In this document: positions 59,601 to 64,000 of the stretch, piece after piece
Numbering within the stretch: the stretch's first letter is position 1
Layout: each line of letters opens with the position of its first letter
Assembly (NCBI GenBank): GCA_036852015.1
Contig: JAANDG010000092.1
Coordinates: 1-64,000, forward strand
Length of the DNA stretch: 64,000 nucleotides
Origin: Pelodera strongyloides
Lineage: Eukaryota > Nematoda > Chromadorea > Rhabditida > Rhabditidae
Direction: 5' to 3'
The notes under the pieces: generated by a model
Databases searched by the model: none
Told to the model about the DNA's origin: nothing
Seen by the model: the letters and a program-made list of their open reading frames with translations, nothing else
Program-made: the position numbers and the translations under genes

Positions 59601-62600
59601 AAGGAACACCTTGGTGCGCCCAAGCTGGAAGTCGGCTTTCGGACCCAGAACCTAAAAAACATATGAGTGAGCCTACGGCATTGATGTTCGAGCATGGATA
59701 GCCTATTTTACGATTATCAACGGTATTCAACGACAAAACCTCTGCGATACTTATTTTTATAGTACTAATCATTGTATTGAAAACGGAAAGTGCCAGGTGC
59801 TTTTTCATGATAATTGCTTAAAACTCCCACCTTGAGGCATATTTTCTTTGCTGCCGAATAGCAGTCGACACGATGAGCAGGACCTGAAGTAGCACACTTA
59901 AATGTTTCTGTTAGCGAATTATGAAGGAACTACTTATGCTAATGAAAACAAAACCAGAAAACAAATTCGCCTCTGAAAAACCACTTCTGAGCATCTTATC
60001 ACCCCAGTGCCACATTCTATATAGACGCCAAATCTAGTTGTCTTTCTTTTTAATCATCACACTCACCGATTCCATTAGCTAAAACTCGGTATCTGTGCAC
60101 GAATTGTTGATACGAATGTCTGACTGGATATCCCATTTTCCTAATTCTGATCGTTTCCATCATTCCCGAATACCGAAGTTGACGAAGCACCAAATCACGA
60201 TCCATGAACTGAAATATATTTTTCAATGATGTGGTATGCTTGGGACGAAACGTTGAAGTGTGAGAATGTCGGATGCATACGAAGCGTCCATATGAATGGT
60301 TTCATTAGTCACTGATAAACTTACAAGTGGTTTCTTAAATTCGTTGGGCTTGACGCATCTGATGAAGAACGGATCGGTTTGTTGTAATTGCGACATCAAC
60401 GATTCGAGACTCTTTCGGAACTGCCCTCCAACAGTGGCACCCTTGCGTCGGAGTTGACTGAAAATAAGACGGCTTGTTTTGTGAAGATGCTTTCTAGTTT
60501 CGGTCTCAGCTTCAGAGATTCAGCGGAACTTCCAGTCATTCGAACCAGAATTAGAGACATGAGTTGCGTGTTTTGACAAAAGTTAAATCTGCGCTTACCT
60601 TGTATCAACATATTCTCCATCGTCAAAGAGTCGCACGAGGAATTTCATCTTCGAAGCAGAGATGAGCGAGTGCAGATCAGCAGAGAACGTGTCTCGGTTC
60701 TTTTCCAGAAATCCTGTAATTGTGAACGTTTGGTTAAAGAACATTTTCTTGTTGCAGTCCTGCAGACAGTGAATTAAATCTTTATCTGCTCAAGTTCCTT
60801 CTAACAAATAATGAAAGACAAATAGCCCTGTTATTGAAGCAAATATCCCTACCTTTTGTGGAATAGTACACCGGTCCAGCAAAGTGCGTCACTCCAAATG
60901 CTTTGTGTAAATCTGATTTTGGTTTCAGATATAGGCCGTCTTTCCGGGCATGATTGTTGTGCAGCTTTTGCAGCATCGTATCGTCAGTTCCCTAATAAAG
61001 CATCATTAACAACATTAATAACCAAACATAATTTGAGAAACAATTATGATTAAATATAAACTAACCTTTGGAAATATGCTCTCTTCATCGATCAAACTCA
61101 TAATGTTCATCGGCGTTTGAGCAATTAGGTCAAGTGTTTCCTGGTTGTCGACAAATTCGATGTGTCGCCAGCTGATTTGCTCCTAAACATTGGTCTGTTT
61201 CTAAACAAAAATGAGTTTTTTTCTGGCAAATATTTCTTTGACCATATGAGAAGCTTATATGGAAAGCTTCGAGCCTACCGAGTCATAATCTTGCTGTTCC
61301 ATTTTGAAAATGTGACGGACAAAGAACTGCTGAAGGTGCTCGTTGGCGTAATTGATACACAACTGCTCAAAGGAGTTTGTGTCGAAGTTCTCGAACCCGA
61401 AGATGTCAAGGATGCCGATGGAGACTCTTTTACCGGTGTCAGATCGCGGCCTGGAGGAGGCTAGATTAGCTTCACAGTCTTGTCACTAATACACCAAGTC
61501 TAATGAAACAACGTTTGCACTGCAAAGATATCCTCTTCGAAAAGAAATGGAAAAAGGCTAAGTGAAAAGAACATACTTGTAGATGGCATCATTGATTTTT
61601 CCGACAATGTAGATGAAAATTTTGCCGTAGATCGCCTTTACGAGAGCGTCTCTTGTATCAAGTGCCTGTCGAGCAGTCAGAGCCGAAATCACGCGTTCCT
61701 TAAATTGACAAGTTGTATGTTTACCCCATACTGCATAATTGGCATAATTATTCACACCGTCTTATTGAAGTTCAACTCATTATGTACCTTACCTCTTTTG
61801 TGACCAGGGTTTTGGTAGTCAGCGCATCGAGAAGGGATCTTTCATCGACATTAATCAGCTTTCCAATTTTTCGCACTTGCATCACATCTGCTACTTCAGC
61901 GGCGTCCATATTGTGCACGAGGGTTGCTGAAAAACGCCATGACTTAGTCTATGTACAGTAACTCCTCTAAGTTTTCACGACAAAAGTCACTCTAGTGCGT
62001 CAACAACTCTGTCCGAAAGAGCCCAAGGTAGACACAACGTACGAAACACCCTACATCTATACTTGATGTTCCCAATATGAAGCAATGCAGCGAGGATCCT
62101 GAAGATTGATTGAACTTCCGGTTCTTTAAACATGAGTGCTTTCATTGCCGAGCGGATGTCTGCCAGGTCTGCAGCGTCGTCACGACCATCAGCAGTCAGT
62201 GTTTTGCCCTAAACAATTCGGCGAAATTAACAAACTAATCAAAAGCAACTAATAAAAATTACTTTACCATTTGTTGAACATGTTAAATATTCATTTTATA
62301 ATTCCTTCTTTCAGTTGAGCTTACTGGGCCATAATGCTGACCCTCTAGAACTCTCCATTTGAGATGTCAGCTGCCTGACGAGCAGTACCGTGACAATTCA
62401 TCAAAAGCACATAGTATGGCGACTAATTTGGAAAGAGGATGCATTTTGTACCTGAGTCAGATAAAAGTAGTCGTTTGGTTGCGTCAGTTGAAGTTGTTGT
62501 TTCTCCTCCATTGAAAGCCCGGCCAGCATACAGTAGAATATATGGTAGTTTCGCTCGCCCGGGGAGAGATTCACAATTCTCGACTTTTCCAGGAGATATT

Positions 62601-63982
62601 GTTCGATTCGGGCACCTTAAAAAGCAAAATATTAATATGGAAATATGCACAACGCTAAACTGATGTATGTTGTTGCCTAAAAACGGGCAAACTGCAAATG
62701 TTCTCTCCAACCTTCGATAGCTCCCGCTTGGTTGAAGTGCACATCTATATACTTTCCAAAACGAGATGAATTGTCGTTGCGGACAGTCTTTGCATTACCA
62801 AAAGCTTCAAGAATTGGATTGGCTTCGAGAATCTGAAAGACGCAATTACAGCAGGAAAGTGGAAAAACGATAAGATACAGTTTGAAATGGATGACTCTGT
62901 CAATATTAGAAACACCCAGTCCGAGAGAACATACAGTTTGAAAACTGTTATTAATTTTCAATTGGACAAACAATATTTTCATTAATACCTGCTGCTCAAT
63001 CCAGGAATGCTGACCGGAAATTGTGGCGAGAAATTCCAAAACCAGCTTCGTACTTTCCGTTTTGCCAGCTCCAGATTCTCCACTGAAAATTCAATACAAA
63101 TATTCACGTTTATAAAAAGGTCGACGATACATATGTGGCAAACATTGAACGTACAAATGACAACGAATAATAAAACAAATAAATGAAGAATGAAAATACA
63201 AGTAATTTAAGTGTGATTCAAAAAAAATCGAGTCTTTCAATTTTGTGAGGGGAAATGAAACGTGCCCTAACCAATGAATTATGAATTACAGTGAATTTCA
63301 ACCAACCTGATGATGACACTTTGGTTCCTCTCGCTCTTTCTCATATTAGTGTAAGCGTTGTCTGCCATTGCAAATATATGTGGTGGCAATTCACCGATTT
63401 TACGGCGACGATACAGGCGAATCTGGAAAATAACAATAACTGACGTAATTAAGGAATTATAGTTCATTAGAGACGCTTTTAATTCGCAATTTCCATCTCT
63501 CGCAGCTTTCAAATGAGTATGTAAAGAGCAACGTGAAAAAGCACAACAAAAACTTGAGATAAAATAACAAACCTGCTCAGCTGTGTATATCGGAATGTTC
63601 ATATATGGATTGACAGCAATCAGAATCGAACCGGTGTAAGTCTGCAATTTAACCTTATGAATTCTCGTTACGCATATGTTAATATATGGATTGACATCCT
63701 TGGTAATACGTCTGAACTGAGATGACGTGATTTTGCTTTAGTATGAAAAAAAGAGTTTCTATGCTTGCGTGCATGTGTCCTCAACACAAAGCACTGTTCA
63801 TAATTGAACAGCAAAACATAGTTATTTTCACTTACGTAGATCATTTTCTCCTTGTATCGTATGCAAATATTCCTGAGGATTGCCGATTCATGAAGATCTC
63901 CCAGTTGTGTCATATCCTCGACACCTTGCACCGATGTTGGATGCATGAGCTTGACACGTCGATCAGTTGTCAGCCATTCTTC
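46978..63982 (-). CDS. hum-6: Unconventional myosin VII heavy chain (MyTH4-FERM myosin), N-terminus outside the window
   Basis: Actin-based motor related to human MYO7A and C. elegans HUM-6. 54 exons were placed from 63982 down to a stop at 46978. Their lengths sum to 6225 nt (2074 residues plus stop) with all phases consistent. Order: motor, IQ neck, MyTH4-FERM, SH3, MyTH4-FERM. The first visible exon starts at EEWLTTDRR, so roughly 50 residues and the start codon lie beyond 64000. Myosin VII normally cross-links actin and membrane or cadherin complexes through its FERM domains. Odd points: the helical region after the IQ motifs is very short, a receptor gene lies in one intron, and the last three exons are duplicated at 28475-29086. 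The symbol follows the nematode orthologue by similarity only. Confidence 0.95.
50742..53968 (-). other. Myosin VII first MyTH4-FERM region
   Basis: Exons: 53891-53968, 53619-53708, 53378-53476, 53193-53274, 52936-53080, 52749-52865, 52493-52631, 52219-52392, 52011-52130, 51760-51867, 51494-51664, 51262-51350, 51021-51173, 50742-50911. MyTH4 landmarks are [27 protein letters not shown] and [20 protein letters not shown] landmarks are [21 protein letters not shown] and [19 protein letters not shown]. Exon 53193-53274 could be extended in frame to the right, but there is no AG at that boundary; the CATTCCAG acceptor was used. Confidence 0.9.
54108..56614 (-). other. Myosin VII IQ neck and short tail linker
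   Basis: Exons: 56462-56614, 55506-55601, 54897-55025, 54652-54669, 54354-54449, 54108-54221. The IQ motifs read [33 protein letters not shown] and [14 protein letters not shown], with a weaker one at [16 protein letters not shown]. Exon 54652-54669 is only 18 nt (NNDPPE). The stretch where MYO7A has a long charged single helix is here only a few tens of residues, Gln/Ser/Asp-rich. The last exon ends [10 protein letters not shown], the usual lead into MyTH4. Confidence 0.85.
57360..59080 (+). CDS. Seven-transmembrane rhodopsin-like receptor nested antisense in a myosin intron
   Basis: Exons: 57360-57624, 57736-57857, 58039-58184, 58456-58612, 58814-59080; 957 nt, 318 residues, all phases consistent. 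Seven hydrophobic segments can be followed: TM1 [22 protein letters not shown]2 from [15 protein letters not shown]3 from [18 protein letters not shown]4 from [19 protein letters not shown]5 from [17 protein letters not shown]6 from [17 protein letters not shown], and TM7 with [10 protein letters not shown]. The ERL after TM3 stands for the DRY motif and NPMLM for NPxxY. It fits nematode chemoreceptor-like families such as Srsx; the ligand is unknown. The gene lies entirely within the 2.96-kb myosin VII intron 56615-59570 on the opposite strand. Confidence 0.85.
59188..59193 (+). promoter_or_regulatory. Candidate polyadenylation signal for the nested receptor gene
   Basis: AATAAA 108 bp after the receptor stop codon, still inside the myosin intron. 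Confidence 0.5.
59571..63982 (-). other. Myosin VII motor domain
   Basis: Exons: 63836-63982, 63573-63641, 63307-63422, 62989-63082, 62712-62832, 62452-62615, 62055-62208, 61793-61926, 61577-61698, 61279-61450, 61066-61182, 60853-60991, 60599-60713, 60325-60457, 60067-60208, 59831-59883, 59571-59651. ATP-site motifs are intact: P-loop [11 protein letters not shown] (exon 62989-63082), switch [10 protein letters not shown] (62712-62832) and switch [11 protein letters not shown] (61279-61450). The actin-side and converter sequences ([30 protein letters not shown]) are also present. The motor is predicted to be active. Confidence 0.95.
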
Positions 63983-64000
63983 CTGAAAATATGATTCACT

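Overview
The window looks like a nematode nuclear genome. It is AT-rich, its introns are short and end in TTTTCAG/TTTTTAG/TTTGCAG, and it carries a seven-transmembrane receptor of nematode style and a broken piece of the nematode mediator gene mdt-15 (the segment reading NAINCNSK). Genus and species cannot be told from sequence alone. All coding genes here are split, so exons were read by hand from splice sites and reading-frame continuity.

Layout. 1-563 is one arm of an inverted repeat whose other arm is 17494-18065. 2.3-3.1 kb holds a tRNA-derived SINE and a truncated relative. 9088-15467 (+) is a 14-exon AMP-activated kinase gamma subunit gene with CBS repeats. 18138-24335 (-) is gene A, encoding a lysine-rich N-terminus, two chromo-barrel (Tudor-knot) domains and, between them, an array of 13 tandem exons of about 23 codons. 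23148-29183 is a 6.04-kb segment duplicated at 41613-47686; copy A carries the last three exons of the myosin gene as a stranded fragment. 29.7-31.1 kb is a decayed mdt-15 KIX-domain fragment. 31-36.6 kb is repeat-rich with no convincing gene. 36669-42791 (-) is gene B, which shares gene A's first exons, has 19 tandem array exons and then a different C-terminus. 46978-63982 (-) is a myosin VII gene, 54 exons and about 2074 residues in the window, lacking only its extreme N-terminus. A seven-transmembrane receptor gene (57360-59080, +) sits antisense inside one myosin intron.

The most unusual content is the A/B gene family. Its internal repeat region is built from about 159-bp genomic units, each an exon of 69 nt plus an intron of about 90 nt. 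Every exon is phase 0 to phase 0, so units can be gained, lost or skipped without a frameshift. Thirty-two array exons were placed one by one; each has splice sites on both sides and no stop codon was seen in frame. The duplication boundary of gene B falls inside an exon and leaves it in frame. The inverted repeat at the left edge suggests a third family member just outside the window.

Three foldback (MITE-like) elements with TTAA-type target duplications, one of them present twice through the duplication, punctuate the same region.
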